From an uncultured Clostridia bacterium (lineage in GTDB: Bacteria > Bacillota > Clostridia > Oscillospirales > Acutalibacteraceae), in NCBI GenBank assembly GCA_947625785.1, contig CANQPS010000006.1, forward strand, positions 61,062 through 125,061: a stretch of DNA of 64,000 nt. Direction: 5' to 3'. Every line of letters starts with the position of its first letter. Position 1 is the first letter of the stretch. Positions 53,068 through 62,632 of the stretch are shown here, one piece after another. A model generated the notes under the pieces. It saw only the letters and a program-made list of their open reading frames with translations, was not told the DNA's origin and did not search any database. A program made the position numbers and the translations under genes.

Positions 53068-53928
53068 CTATCCCTGCCATATCGCCGTACTTCCACAAGG
53101 TAATATCAATCCACTTTGTGTTACAGGCAATCCTATCTCGCTTGAACATATTCTTCCGCCACGAGCATTTTTTATTAATATACCAAGTAAATACTCCATA
53201 ACTGACGGTGATAAGCCCGTTGTATATGAATTTAGTATAAAAAATAATGAATTATCTGTAAGTAGTGGTGTACATAATTGTACTAAATTATATAATTGCT
53301 CCTCTAATTTCCATATCTCTCCGCCCGGTCCTCTGCCATAAGATGGAGGGTCCATTATTATACCGTCATATCTATTGCCTCGCCTTTGCTCTCTTTGTAC
53401 AAACTTAACACAATCATCTACTATCCATCTTACAGGTCTATTAGATAAATTAGAAGCTATCGAATTTTCCTTCGCCCACTGAACCATTCCCTTAGATGCA
53501 TCAACATGACATACTTCCGCTCCTGCCTCTAAACACGCAAGCGTTGCCGCTCCTGTATATGCAAATAAATTCAAAATCTTTACTTTTCTATTTGCCCCTA
53601 CTATTACCTCTGAAATAAAATCCCAATTTACAGCCTGCTCCGGAAAAACTCCCGTATGCTTAAAACCCATAGGTTTTATTTGAAATGTAAGATTATTATA
53701 TTTTATTTTCCACATTTGAGGCAATTTATTATACTCCTGCCAAGCCCCTCCACCTGTATTTGAACGACTATATTTTGCATCTGCCCTTTTCCATAGTGGA
53801 TTCTTTTTTTCCGTATTCCATATTATCTGAGGGTCCGGTCTTATAAGTATCTTATCTCCCCATCGTTCAAGGCGTTCCCCTAATGATGTGTCTATAAGTT
53901 CATAATCTTGCCATTTTGCTACTCTCAT
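53068..53928 (-). CDS. Class I SAM-dependent (rRNA) methyltransferase
   Basis: 286 residues from ATG 53928, 9 bp after AAAGGA. The Rossmann SAM-binding segment is VKILNLFAYTGAATLACLEA, with VDASKGMVQWAKEN and the catalytic IIMDPPSYGRGPGGE. It resembles the RlmI/RlmK methyltransferase group (DPPxF/Y motif) without a PUA domain. The target nucleotide is unknown. It lies between glmM and ecfA1. Confidence 0.82.
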   Translation of the reverse strand: MRVAKWQDYELIDTSLGERLERWGDKILIRPDPQIIWNTEKKNPLWKRADAKYSRSNTGGGAWQEYNKLPQMWKIKYNNLTFQIKPMGFKHTGVFPEQAVNWDFISEVIVGANRKVKILNLFAYTGAATLACLEAGAEVCHVDASKGMVQWAKENSIASNLSNRPVRWIVDDCVKFVQREQRRGNRYDGIIMDPPSYGRGPGGEIWKLEEQLYNLVQLCTPLLTDNSLFFILNSYTTGLSPSVMEYLLGILIKNARGGRICSSEIGLPVTQSGLILPCGSTAIWQG

Positions 53929-53953
53929 TAAATTGTATCCTTTCAATTATTAA

Positions 53954-55318
53954 TTATACTATTTCCTCTCCTAATCGGGATTTAATCAAATCTATTACTT
54001 TATCTGCTAAATTATTTATTTTATCCTGCGATTTGCCTTCAAGCATAACTCTTATTAATGGTTCTGTCCCAGATTTTCTCACTAATATCCTTCCATTTTC
54101 ACCTAAATCCTCGGATACTTTATTAATATAATCCTTTATAACAATATCATCATCAAATAATTTCTTACCTTCAGCTGTTAATTTTATATTCTTTAATACC
54201 TGCGGGTATTTTGTAATTATAGATGATAATTCTTTTAAAGATTTATTCTTATCTTTCATTATCTTTAATAATTGTACCCCTGCTAACTGTCCATCTCCTG
54301 TTGTCGAATGTTCAAGAAAAATAATATGCCCTGATTGTTCTCCCCCTAAACAATATCCGCTCTCTAACATATTCTCTAATACATATCTATCACCAACTTT
54401 TGTTGATTCAAAACATATATTATTCTCCTTACAAAAAATACCAAAACCCATATTTGCCATAACTGTACCTACAACAGTCGATTTTTTAAGTTTATTTTTT
54501 TCATTCATATATTTTGCAAATATAGCTATTATAAAATCACCATCGAGTATATTGCCGTCTTGGTCAACAGCTAAACATCTGTCTGCGTCACCATCAAACG
54601 CTAACCCACAATACATATTGTTTTCAACAACATATCTTTGCAATGCCTCTATATGTGTTGAGCCGCACTTATCATTTATATTTATTCCATTTGGATTACA
54701 GTTTATTAAATGACAATCTGCATTTAAAGACTTAAATAATTTTTCTGCTGTTTTTGATGCTGAACCATTTGAACAATCTATCGCAACTTTAATCCCACTC
54801 AAATCTCCATTAATTGTACTTTTTAGATATTCTATGTAATCGTCTGCTCCATTTTTCGATATGCTTACTGTACCTAATTTATTATCTTGTGGTATCGTAT
54901 AACTCAGTTTTTCGTTTAATATAATATTTTCTATTTCATCTTCTAAACTATCAGGCAATTTGTATCCTGTACTGCTGAATATTTTTATTCCGTTAAATTC
55001 ATAGGGATTATGTGATGCAGAAATCATTATTCCCGCATCTGCATTATATTTTCTAACAAGATATGCTACTGCCGGCGTTGGCACTACTCCCAACAATATT
55101 ACATTTGCACCAACTGAACATAATCCCGCTGCTAATGAATTTTCTAACATATCAGACGATAATCTTGTATCTTTACCAATTATTACAGTTGGCTGCTTAT
55201 CTATACTATTATTAACGAGCACCATAGCTGCCGCTCTGCCTATATTCATAGCTAATTCACAAGTAAGGTCTCTGTTCGCTATACCCCTTACTCCATCTGT
55301 TCCAAATAATTTGCCCAT
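53954..55318 (-). CDS. glmM: Phosphoglucosamine mutase
   Basis: 454 residues. MGKLFGTDGVRG begins the protein. The phospho-Ser is in GIMISASHNPYEFNGIK, the metal site is FDGDADRC, sugar binding is GGEQSGHI and phosphate binding is RKSGTEPLIRVM. It converts glucosamine-6-P to glucosamine-1-P for UDP-GlcNAc and peptidoglycan. Confidence 0.96.
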   Translation of the reverse strand: MGKLFGTDGVRGIANRDLTCELAMNIGRAAAMVLVNNSIDKQPTVIIGKDTRLSSDMLENSLAAGLCSVGANVILLGVVPTPAVAYLVRKYNADAGIMISASHNPYEFNGIKIFSSTGYKLPDSLEDEIENIILNEKLSYTIPQDNKLGTVSISKNGADDYIEYLKSTINGDLSGIKVAIDCSNGSASKTAEKLFKSLNADCHLINCNPNGININDKCGSTHIEALQRYVVENNMYCGLAFDGDADRCLAVDQDGNILDGDFIIAIFAKYMNEKNKLKKSTVVGTVMANMGFGIFCKENNICFESTKVGDRYVLENMLESGYCLGGEQSGHIIFLEHSTTGDGQLAGVQLLKIMKDKNKSLKELSSIITKYPQVLKNIKLTAEGKKLFDDDIVIKDYINKVSEDLGENGRILVRKSGTEPLIRVMLEGKSQDKINNLADKVIDLIKSRLGEEIV

Positions 55319-55344
55319 TTTACTATTTACCCCCTTAATAGTAA

Positions 55345-56385
55345 TTAAAATAATCTTTGTTGTGTATTATTGTTGTCTGCTGGAAAACTGTAACCTAAAT
55401 GATTATAACCTGCTTTAGTAATACATCTTCCCCTTGGAGTTCTATTGATAAAACCTATTTGTAATAAATAAGGTTCATATAAATCTTCTATTGTTATTGC
55501 TTCTTCACCTATTGCCGCCGCTAATGTTTCAAGACCAACAGGCCCTCCATTATAATATTTTATTATCGCTTCTAACATTCGTCTGTCATTAGCATCTAAC
55601 CCTATTTCATCAATCTCTAATCTATCTAAGGCTATTTTCGCTGTATCGTAGGTAATAATACCTTCACTGATAACCTGTGCAAAATCTCGAACTCGTTTCA
55701 AAAGTCTATTCGCTATTCGGGGCGTTCCCCTTGACCTCGACGCTATCTCAATTGCTCCCTCGTCTTCAATTGAAATATTTAATATCGATGCACTTCTCTT
55801 TATTATCATAGAAAGTTCTTCAACTGTATAAAGCTCTAATCTTAAAATAACTCCAAATCTATCTCTCAACGGTGCCGTCAATTGTCCTGCCCTTGTAGTT
55901 GCACCCACTAATGTGAATTTACTTAATGGCAAGTGATATGATGCTGCCATTTGTCCTTTTCCGGTAATAATATCTATTACAAAATCCTCCATAGCAGGAT
56001 ATAATATTTCCTCTACTGAACGAGATATTCTATGTATCTCATCTATAAAAAGTACATCTCCTTCATTCAGGTTTGTAAGCAATGCTGCAAGGTCTCCCGG
56101 CTTTTCAATCGCCGGACCTGAGGTTATCCTTAAATTAACATTCATTTCATTTGCAATAATAGATGCAAGTGTAGTTTTTCCTAAACCCGGTGGTCCATAT
56201 AATAGAACGTGGTCAAGGGTTTCTCTCCTCTTTTTCGCAGCTTCCATAAATACCGCTAAATTTTCTTTTACTTTCGTTTGACCAATATAGTCCTTTAAAT
56301 TCGTTGGTCGCAACGGATTATCTGACTCATTTTCACCAATAAAATCTGTTGGCTCGACAAGTCTATTCTCAAAATCATACTCCAT
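55345..56385 (-). CDS. ruvB: Holliday junction branch-migration helicase RuvB
   Basis: 346 residues. [18 protein letters not shown] starts the AAA+ domain. Walker A is [11 protein letters not shown], Walker [10 protein letters not shown], sensor GATTRAG, with an arginine finger region LRDRFGVI and a C-terminal winged helix ([18 protein letters not shown]). It acts with RuvA and RuvC, encoded just upstream. Confidence 0.97.
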   Translation of the reverse strand: MEYDFENRLVEPTDFIGENESDNPLRPTNLKDYIGQTKVKENLAVFMEAAKKRRETLDHVLLYGPPGLGKTTLASIIANEMNVNLRITSGPAIEKPGDLAALLTNLNEGDVLFIDEIHRISRSVEEILYPAMEDFVIDIITGKGQMAASYHLPLSKFTLVGATTRAGQLTAPLRDRFGVILRLELYTVEELSMIIKRSASILNISIEDEGAIEIASRSRGTPRIANRLLKRVRDFAQVISEGIITYDTAKIALDRLEIDEIGLDANDRRMLEAIIKYYNGGPVGLETLAAAIGEEAITIEDLYEPYLLQIGFINRTPRGRCITKAGYNHLGYSFPADNNNTQQRLF

Positions 56386-56412
56386 AAGTAATAATTCACC
56401 AAACCTTTTTAT

Positions 56413-57012
56413 TTATCTCTTTTCTCCTATTTTCTTTAATGCAAGTCTAATGAGTTGTTCAACAGGTAATTTGGGGTCAAATTGTGCCAATACTATGGAC
56501 ATTTCATCTGCTGAATATCCTAATACCTCAAGAGCCACAATCGCTTTTTGTATATTCTCTCCAAAAAAATTATTATTAGGTAAATCAATAGAATTACTGC
56601 CCTTAGCAGTATTTTTTATTTTATCTTTTAACTCTAATATTATTCTTTGTGCTAATTTATTTCCTACTCCTGCAGCCTTAGTCAACATTTTAGTGTCGTT
56701 CATAGCGATTGCTGAGGCTATTTGCTCAGATTGTAATTCTGATAATATTGCTATTGCTACTTTTGCCCCAACTCCACTTACACTTGTAAGCATTTTAAAA
56801 CATCTTACATCACTTTCCTTATAAAATCCACATAACTCAATAGAATCCTCTCGAACTAACATATGTGTGTATATCATTACATTACTGCCTATCGGCGGCA
56901 TCTCTCTTAAAGTACTTAAAGTTGTTAAACACTTATATCCTACTCCCCCACATTCTACAACTACATATGTACTATCCTTATATATAAGCGTTCCATTTAA
57001 ACTATAAATCAT
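56413..57012 (-). CDS. ruvA: Holliday junction DNA-binding protein RuvA
   Basis: 199 residues from ATG 57012, which overlaps the ruvC stop (ATGA). It has an OB-fold start (MIYSLNGTLIYKDSTYVVVE), two helix-hairpin-helix motifs (MLTSVSGVGAKVAIAIL, LTKAAGVGNKLAQRIILEL) and the C-terminal domain III that contacts RuvB. Confidence 0.95.
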   Translation of the reverse strand: MIYSLNGTLIYKDSTYVVVECGGVGYKCLTTLSTLREMPPIGSNVMIYTHMLVREDSIELCGFYKESDVRCFKMLTSVSGVGAKVAIAILSELQSEQIASAIAMNDTKMLTKAAGVGNKLAQRIILELKDKIKNTAKGSNSIDLPNNNFFGENIQKAIVALEVLGYSADEMSIVLAQFDPKLPVEQLIRLALKKIGEKR

Positions 57013-57533
57013 AAATAAGAATTCCCCTTTGCATTTAAATCCATTATACCTCTTTTTAGGTTTGTTCCTGATGATTGTGCGTGACATATTGCTATCGCCA
57101 AAGCATCGGCCGTATCATCAGGTTTTGGCAATTCTTTTAATCTTAAAAGGCGTCTTGTCATTTCCATAACCTGTGGCTTATGTGCCTGACCATATCCTGT
57201 TACAATAGTTTTCACTTGTAATGGTGTATATTCATATATCGGAATATTATTTAACTTTGCAGCTAAAATTATTACCCCTCTTGCCTCTGAAACGTGTATT
57301 ACTGTCTTTTGATTATTATTAAAATATAATTTCTCTATTGATACGGCATCCGGTTTTACCTTTTTTATTATAAAATCAATCTCTCTATATATTTGTTCTA
57401 ATCTTATAGGAAACTCTACTCCCGAATTAGTTGTAATAGCCCCAAAATATAACGGCTTATATATATTATTTTTAAATGATATAGCACCATACCCAACTAT
57501 CGCATATCCGGGGTCTATCCCTAAAATAATCAT
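57009..57533 (-). CDS. ruvC: Crossover junction endodeoxyribonuclease RuvC
   Basis: 174 residues from ATG 57533, the start giving MIILGIDPGYAIVGYG with the first catalytic Asp. Glu in SIEKLYFNNNQKT and the C-terminal acids in DDTADALAIAICH complete the site. An upstream in-frame ATG adds 11 basic residues and is less likely. It is first in the long ruvC-to-DUF5711 operon. Confidence 0.95.
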   Translation of the reverse strand: MIILGIDPGYAIVGYGAISFKNNIYKPLYFGAITTNSGVEFPIRLEQIYREIDFIIKKVKPDAVSIEKLYFNNNQKTVIHVSEARGVIILAAKLNNIPIYEYTPLQVKTIVTGYGQAHKPQVMEMTRRLLRLKELPKPDDTADALAIAICHAQSSGTNLKRGIMDLNAKGNSYL

Positions 57534-57571
57534 CAATATCCATCTTCTTTTTTTCAAAATCATCAACTTTT

Positions 57572-57600
57572 ATTATATCATATATACATAATATGAGCAA
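57572..57600 (-). promoter_or_regulatory. Promoter of the ruvC operon
   Basis: TTGCTC (complement of 57595-57600) and TATAAT (complement of 57572-57577), 17 bp apart, lie about 40 bp ahead of ruvC. Confidence 0.7.
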
Positions 57601-57632
57601 CAAAATAAAATGTTAAAATTTAAAGTATATAC

Positions 57633-57665
57633 AAATATTGTGCCAACTTTCGTTGACACAATATT
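57633..57665 (-). terminator. Terminator of the carbonic anhydrase gene
   Basis: On the minus strand, aatattgtgtcaac and gttggcacaatatt form a 14-bp stem with a GAAA tetraloop, 32 bp past the carbonic anhydrase stop. Confidence 0.75.
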
Positions 57666-57697
57666 ACTTTATGTAAATATGATATTCAGTTAATATA

Positions 57698-58243
57698 TTA
57701 TACTCTTGCTAATTTTCCTGTTTCTGTATCTATTACATAACCATTTATTCTCACATCCTTTGGCATAAGAGGGTGGTTTAATAATAAATCTACCGTTTCT
57801 TTGACGGAATCTTCTACATTATCAAATCCCTTTAACCAGTTTTTAAAATCTATACCACAATATTTCATCATATCAATATGGTCCTCTGATATCCCCCTTT
57901 TCTTTAAATGCTCTATCATCATTTCTTCGTTTATATGTGCTACTCCACAGTCTGTATGCCCTATAACCATTACTTCCTCTACCCCGAGTTCTATAATCCC
58001 TATTAATAAGCTTCTTACAACACTATCAAATGGACTTGTTATCATTCCTCCGGCATTCTTAATCATTTTTATATCTCCGTTCTTAATTCCTAATGCGGCC
58101 GGCAACAATTCTACAAGTCTTGTATCCATACAGGTTAATATCGCAATCTTTTTGTCCGGATACTTACTCGTTTGATATTTTTTATATTCCCCTCTCTCTA
58201 CAAATTCTTCATTGTACTTTAAAATCTTATCTATCTCTGTCAC
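57698..58243 (-). CDS. Beta-class carbonic anhydrase
   Basis: 181 residues from GTG 58243 behind AAGGAG. The zinc ligands are Cys in LTCMDTRLVELLP and His-Cys in GHTDCGVA, with the Asp-Arg pair in MDTR. It interconverts CO2 and bicarbonate, the substrate of the biotin carboxylase encoded at 45.5 kb. It is a single-gene unit. Confidence 0.93.
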   Translation of the reverse strand: MTEIDKILKYNEEFVERGEYKKYQTSKYPDKKIAILTCMDTRLVELLPAALGIKNGDIKMIKNAGGMITSPFDSVVRSLLIGIIELGVEEVMVIGHTDCGVAHINEEMMIEHLKKRGISEDHIDMMKYCGIDFKNWLKGFDNVEDSVKETVDLLLNHPLMPKDVRINGYVIDTETGKLARV

Positions 58244-58315
58244 TGCAAGACATCTCCTTTTTAATTTTATATGATTTTAGTATAACACCTCGAAATAATT
58301 AATTCAAGTTGATAA

Positions 58316-58367
58316 AAATTTATCTCCATAAATTACACTGCTAAATATAATTTATGGAGATTTTTTA
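58316..58367 (-). terminator. Terminator of the ABC exporter gene
   Basis: aatttatctccataaatta pairs with taatttatggagatt and is followed by U on the minus strand, directly after the stop at 58378. Confidence 0.75.
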
Positions 58368-58377
58368 ATCTATCAAA

Positions 58378-61038
58378 TTATTCTGTTCTTAATGCTATTA
58401 CAGGGTCTTTCTTTGCTGCTAATCTTGATGGTATAAGACCTGCTATCGTTGTTAAAATAACACTTATCAAAACAAGTATTATCGCTGGTATTGTTCCTAA
58501 GTATGCTAACGCTCCCGCATCTAATAATGAATCTATTATAACATTAGCCGGTATCAACAACAATAATGTTACTGCTACCCCTAATAGCCCTGCCGTTAAT
58601 CCTACTATTAATGTTTCAGCATTGAATACTCTGGATATATCTCTCTTTGATGCACCGATTGCCCTCAATATTCCGATTTCCTTTGTTCTTTCAAGTACGG
58701 AAATATATGTAATTATACCTATCATTATTGATGATACAACAAGCGATACTCCTACAAATGCTATCAATATATAGCTTATTACATTTATGATAGTGGATAC
58801 AGATGACATAAATATTCCTATGTAATCTGTGTATGATATCTTTGCACTTTCATTTCCATTTTCTATCTGCATATTATTGTAATCTTCTATAAATTGAGAA
58901 ATATTATCCTTTGCTTCAAATGTTGCAGGATATATATTTATTCTGCTTGGTACATCTAAGTCTACAACTCCTAATTTTTTTAGGTTACCTTCGTATGTTC
59001 CATCTTTATCATCTTGACTGGACATTATTAAATTTGTCATCGAAACTATAAATTCTTCCTCGGTCATAGACTGCTGCATTTGCATTATCATTTGTTGCTG
59101 GTCTTCCGGCAATGTTGAAACTATTTGTTGAATCTCCTCTAATGTTAAATTTGTATCTTCCTTTTTAAATGGCAAATTTGTAAATATATCTACATCTGGG
59201 TTCGCTTTCTGAGCCTTAACTACTTCACTCGCATTTATAGCATTTATAACATAGGTCGTTAATGCACTTGTATATCCTATCGGATTAGTTATAGATGTTG
59301 CTGTTACACTCTCGTTTGGTCTTATAATACCTACTATACTAATATCAATAGAATTATCTATTATATTCTTTAATGCAATATTGTCTTTTGTATTATCTAC
59401 CCAACATTTTCTCGTTTCATCATAAGTGTAATAATCAGAATTGAGTACTAATTTGAATTTTAATTTCAATATATCATCATAAGATAATACCATCTTTTCA
59501 GTACCTTTACCTGTGTATGCCTCTCCATTAAGTATTGCTTGTTGCATATCCTTTAAATGTGAATAATCTTTTAATCCCAATGCATACAACACCATATCAC
59601 TGATTTCATTATTCTCATTAACTACAAGAACTACTTCATTATATGATGTAGGCCATTTACCTGCTACTATATCATATTGTGCCTCTAATACTTCTTGATT
59701 ATCTATCATCTGTTCAAAGCAACTCATTCCGCCTGACATTAAAGTCATCATCTCTGTTGATGAATTACTTTCCTCCGATGATGTAGCTCCATAACCAAAA
59801 TCACTTAAAAATTTTGACGGATTTAACTGAAATATACCATTTGATGTATCTGCACTATAAATTTGTAAATCTAAATTATAAGAATATTTTATATCATTTA
59901 TATCATCTTTTAATTTATCTCTGTTCTTATCCAAATACGCTTTAAATGCTTTTAAGTCATTAGAACCGATTTGAGATGTCATAGCAACCATCATATCAGT
60001 CATTATTGTATTTTCGTATATTGCATCTTTATCGTGCTCCGTTTGATTTTCTGCCTGCCCCATTAATTCTTTAATAGTATCATTCATATCAAGTGCGGCT
60101 GTTTCAATGGATATTGGATATGTTGAAAGTGTATCCCTTTGAACATTATCTATATACCTATTAACACCATTAGATAAAGATAAAATTAATGCTATACCTA
60201 TTATACCTATACTTCCAGCAAATGCTACCATAAAAGTTCTGCCTTTTTTTGTAAGCAAATTATTAAAGCTTAATGATATAGCTGTTAAATATGACATAGA
60301 AGGTTTCTTTACCTTAGAGGAAGACTCCTCTATAACTTTTTTAATTTCTTCCTCTGTTGGCTCATATGGGTTTGTATCATCTATCATACTGCCGTCTTTA
60401 AAGCGAACTATTCTATTAGCATATTCTTCGGCAAGTTCTGGATTATGTGTTACCATTATTATTAATTTATCTTTTGCTATCTCTTTAAGCAAGTTCATAA
60501 TTTGAACTGATGTTTCAGAATCTAATGCTCCCGTTGGCTCGTCAGCCAAAAGTATATCAGGATTATTTATTAATGCTCTCGCAATAGCTACTCTCTGCAT
60601 CTGTCCGCCCGACATCTGATTAGGCTTTTTATGTATATGTTGTTCAAGTCCTACCTTCTTCAATGCCTCTTTTGCCCTTTTACGGCGTTCAGATTTAGAT
60701 ACACCTGTTAGCGTCAATGCAAGTTCAACATTTGAAAGAATTGTTTGATGCGGTATCAAATTATAACTCTGAAATACAAAACCAATCGAATGATTACGAT
60801 ATGTATCCCAATCTCTATCCTTGTATTTCTTTGTTGAAATGCCATTAATAATTAAATCACCACTATCATACTTATCCAATCCCCCAATTATATTTAACAT
60901 AGTTGTTTTTCCTGAACCTGACGGCCCTAAAATTGCAACAAATTCATTATCTCTAAAATTTAATGATACATCATTAAGTGCAATTTGGGTGAAATCACCA
61001 GTCTTGTACTCCTTATGTACATTTTTTAGTTGTAACAT
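58378..61038 (-). CDS. ABC transporter with fused ATPase and FtsX-like permease (MacB/YknYZ type)
   Basis: 886 residues. The N-terminal LolD/MacB-type ATPase (1-225) has GPSGSGKTT, Q-loop FQSYNLIPHQ, signature MSGGQMQRVAIA and DILLADEPTGALD. TM1 (about 265-285) is followed by a large extracellular domain (about 290-750) and three C-terminal TM segments with the FtsX motif ERTKEIGILRAIGASKRDIS. Such single-chain exporters act in peptide or antibiotic efflux or envelope sensing. No two-component genes are adjacent. The substrate is unknown. Confidence 0.88.
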   Translation of the reverse strand: MLQLKNVHKEYKTGDFTQIALNDVSLNFRDNEFVAILGPSGSGKTTMLNIIGGLDKYDSGDLIINGISTKKYKDRDWDTYRNHSIGFVFQSYNLIPHQTILSNVELALTLTGVSKSERRKRAKEALKKVGLEQHIHKKPNQMSGGQMQRVAIARALINNPDILLADEPTGALDSETSVQIMNLLKEIAKDKLIIMVTHNPELAEEYANRIVRFKDGSMIDDTNPYEPTEEEIKKVIEESSSKVKKPSMSYLTAISLSFNNLLTKKGRTFMVAFAGSIGIIGIALILSLSNGVNRYIDNVQRDTLSTYPISIETAALDMNDTIKELMGQAENQTEHDKDAIYENTIMTDMMVAMTSQIGSNDLKAFKAYLDKNRDKLKDDINDIKYSYNLDLQIYSADTSNGIFQLNPSKFLSDFGYGATSSEESNSSTEMMTLMSGGMSCFEQMIDNQEVLEAQYDIVAGKWPTSYNEVVLVVNENNEISDMVLYALGLKDYSHLKDMQQAILNGEAYTGKGTEKMVLSYDDILKLKFKLVLNSDYYTYDETRKCWVDNTKDNIALKNIIDNSIDISIVGIIRPNESVTATSITNPIGYTSALTTYVINAINASEVVKAQKANPDVDIFTNLPFKKEDTNLTLEEIQQIVSTLPEDQQQMIMQMQQSMTEEEFIVSMTNLIMSSQDDKDGTYEGNLKKLGVVDLDVPSRINIYPATFEAKDNISQFIEDYNNMQIENGNESAKISYTDYIGIFMSSVSTIINVISYILIAFVGVSLVVSSIMIGIITYISVLERTKEIGILRAIGASKRDISRVFNAETLIVGLTAGLLGVAVTLLLLIPANVIIDSLLDAGALAYLGTIPAIILVLISVILTTIAGLIPSRLAAKKDPVIALRTE

Positions 61039-61309
61039 TGCAATAACTCCCTTCTAACTTATTAATGTGAATATATATAACAACATCTTTAATTATATTA
61101 CTCATAATCTCTAAATTCAATAATAATTTACGAACAATTATAATTTTAACTTTATTTATATAAATTTGTCTGTTTATCTTTGGTATATTGTAAATTTTAC
61201 AATATTTGATGTAACCTTTTTCAAATATATGTAATATTATATATTGTAACACAAAAAAATCAGGGTAACTTGATAAATTGTGAATTTACTTTTTAGGAGG
61301 ATTTTTTCT

Positions 61310-61444
61310 ATGTGTAATTTTTTAGGTAACGGTAATAGTTGTGGTTGGATTATTCTTTTAGTTATAATTTTAGTTGCTTGTTGTGGTAACGATAATGACG
61401 GTTGTGGATGCAATCAAAACGGTTGTGGCTGTGGTTGTAACTAA
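61310..61444 (+). CDS. 44-residue Cys/Gly-rich small membrane peptide
   Basis: ATG 61310 follows a strong TTTAGGAGG. The product has an Asn/Gly/Cys start (MCNFLGNGNSCG), a hydrophobic helix (WIILLVIILVA), and a tail of CC, GCGCNQNG and CGCGC-type blocks; 9 of 44 residues are Cys. It is followed by a good terminator, so it is a complete gene. Similar short Cys-rich products in Clostridia are labelled chorion-class high-cysteine proteins, a name without known function. The region 61039-61309 before it is AT-rich with no other feature I can support. Confidence 0.75.
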   Translation: MCNFLGNGNSCGWIILLVIILVACCGNDNDGCGCNQNGCGCGCN

Positions 61445-61488
61445 TTCTTTATAAATAAAATTTTTGTTTGATTATTAAATAATTTAAG

Positions 61489-61529
61489 ACACACCTCCTT
61501 TTTTGTTTGGATTTTGGAGGTGTGTTTAA
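61489..61529 (+). terminator. Terminator of the Cys-rich peptide gene
   Basis: cacacctcc pairs with ggaggtgtg, followed by tttaatta, 45 bp past the stop. Confidence 0.75.
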
Positions 61530-61542
61530 TTATTTTATATTC

Positions 61543-61579
61543 GAGAATTTTTATTTGAATAAATAAAAATTTTATTCAC
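61543..61579 (+). repeat. 37-bp dispersed intergenic motif, copy 2
   Basis: Same ends as copy 1 (cgagaatttttat at the left counting the preceding c, tttattcac at the right) and the same 37-bp length. Confidence 0.6.
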
Positions 61580-61618
61580 ATTGTTTGAAATATTGTTTTT
61601 AATTCGTATTTTCAATCC

Positions 61619-61655
61619 GAGAATTTTTATAAACATTTTTATAATTTTTATTCAC
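61619..61655 (+). repeat. 37-bp dispersed intergenic motif, copy 3
   Basis: Same ends and length as the other two copies, 76 bp after copy 2 in the same orientation, which makes a tandem pair between two terminators. Confidence 0.6.
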
Positions 61656-61669
61656 TAATATCTTATTAA

Positions 61670-61706
61670 AATAAAATGCACTGCTTAATACTTTAAGCAG
61701 TGCATT
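61670..61706 (-). terminator. Terminator of the DUF1292 gene
   Basis: aatgcactgctta pairs with taagcagtgcatt, and a U-rich tract follows on the minus transcript (complement of the AT run before 61676). Confidence 0.8.
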
Positions 61707-61726
61707 CTTTATATTATATAATTACT

Positions 61727-62149
61727 TTATAAATTATAGCCATCATCATAAAAATCTTCGTAATCATCATCTTCACTAAAGTTATCAAACTGTATTACTT
61801 CAAAATCTGTGTTTTCATCATTATCATCTTCATTATATCCACTATTATTATCTTCATCATATAAAAAGAAAAGTTCATATTCAATGGAATTTGTATTTCC
61901 GTCTAAAACCTCATCAACAAAATTTCCTATTCTTTCTCTTTCTAAATTGTTATAAATCGGCACCATATTTTCGCTTTCATCAATATTTGATACATATAAA
62001 TTCAAATTTCCGTTTTCATCACTCGTTGCGTCAGTATATACTATATACTTCTTATTTGTTAACTTATCTTTTAATCCTATTATTAACTGCATCTCTACTT
62101 CATTGCCTTGCTCGTCTACTCCCGTAAAAAACATTTCATCACTAATCAT
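61727..62149 (-). CDS. DUF1292 family protein
   Basis: 140 residues from ATG 62149 behind GAGGTG (a GTG at 62158 overlaps that site). The N-terminal half is the DUF1292 beta-rich pattern: FFTGVDEQGNEVEMQLIIGL, then KKYIVYTDA and NLYVSNIDE. The C-terminal half is extremely acidic (Asp/Glu/Asn/Tyr). Family members (YrzB-type) are widespread in Firmicutes and of unknown function. Confidence 0.8.
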   Translation of the reverse strand: MISDEMFFTGVDEQGNEVEMQLIIGLKDKLTNKKYIVYTDATSDENGNLNLYVSNIDESENMVPIYNNLERERIGNFVDEVLDGNTNSIEYELFFLYDEDNNSGYNEDDNDENTDFEVIQFDNFSEDDDYEDFYDDGYNL

Positions 62150-62330
62150 TTTATTCACCTCACTTATATATAAAATTTAGTAAATTATACTACAATTTCC
62201 ATATTTTGTCCAGCAGTTTTAATTATAATAAAATATTACTGAATATTCAACTATTAAAAAGTTAAGAATATTAATGGTATTCATTTTGTAATGCCTTTTA
62301 ATTCGATAAAATGAAAGGATTGAAATTTTT

Positions 62331-62567
62331 ATGATGGATAAACTCGCACTTACACTTGCTATAATAGGCGGTCTTAACTGGGGCTGCATAGGTGTATTCC
62401 AATTTGATATTGTAGCTTGGATCTGCGGCGGTCAAACTTCTATTATAAGCAGAGTAATATATACTCTTGTCGGTCTTGCTGCCATATGGTGTATATCTTT
62501 ACTGTTTAGGGATACAAGCGATAACTCCAATTCAAGTATTGATACAAAAAGAAGCTCTCAATATTAA
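62331..62567 (+). CDS. DUF378 family small membrane protein
   Basis: 78 residues with two TM helices. LAIIGGLNWGCIGVFQFDIV is the DUF378 signature and VIYTLVGLAAIWCISLLF the second helix. The tail is Ser/Asn-rich. Function is unknown. AAAGGA is 11 bp upstream. Confidence 0.85.
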   Translation: MMDKLALTLAIIGGLNWGCIGVFQFDIVAWICGGQTSIISRVIYTLVGLAAIWCISLLFRDTSDNSNSSIDTKRSSQY

Positions 62568-62632
62568 TAAATAAAAAATAAATCACAGATAAAATTAAAA
62601 TTTTAATCTTATCTGTGATTGTTTACATAATA

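Noticed and set aside
61013..61252. Minus-strand open frame of 79 codons upstream of the ABC exporter
   Set aside because: AT-rich, Ile/Lys-dominated translation overlapping the exporter start, with no ribosome-binding site; it is the exporter leader.
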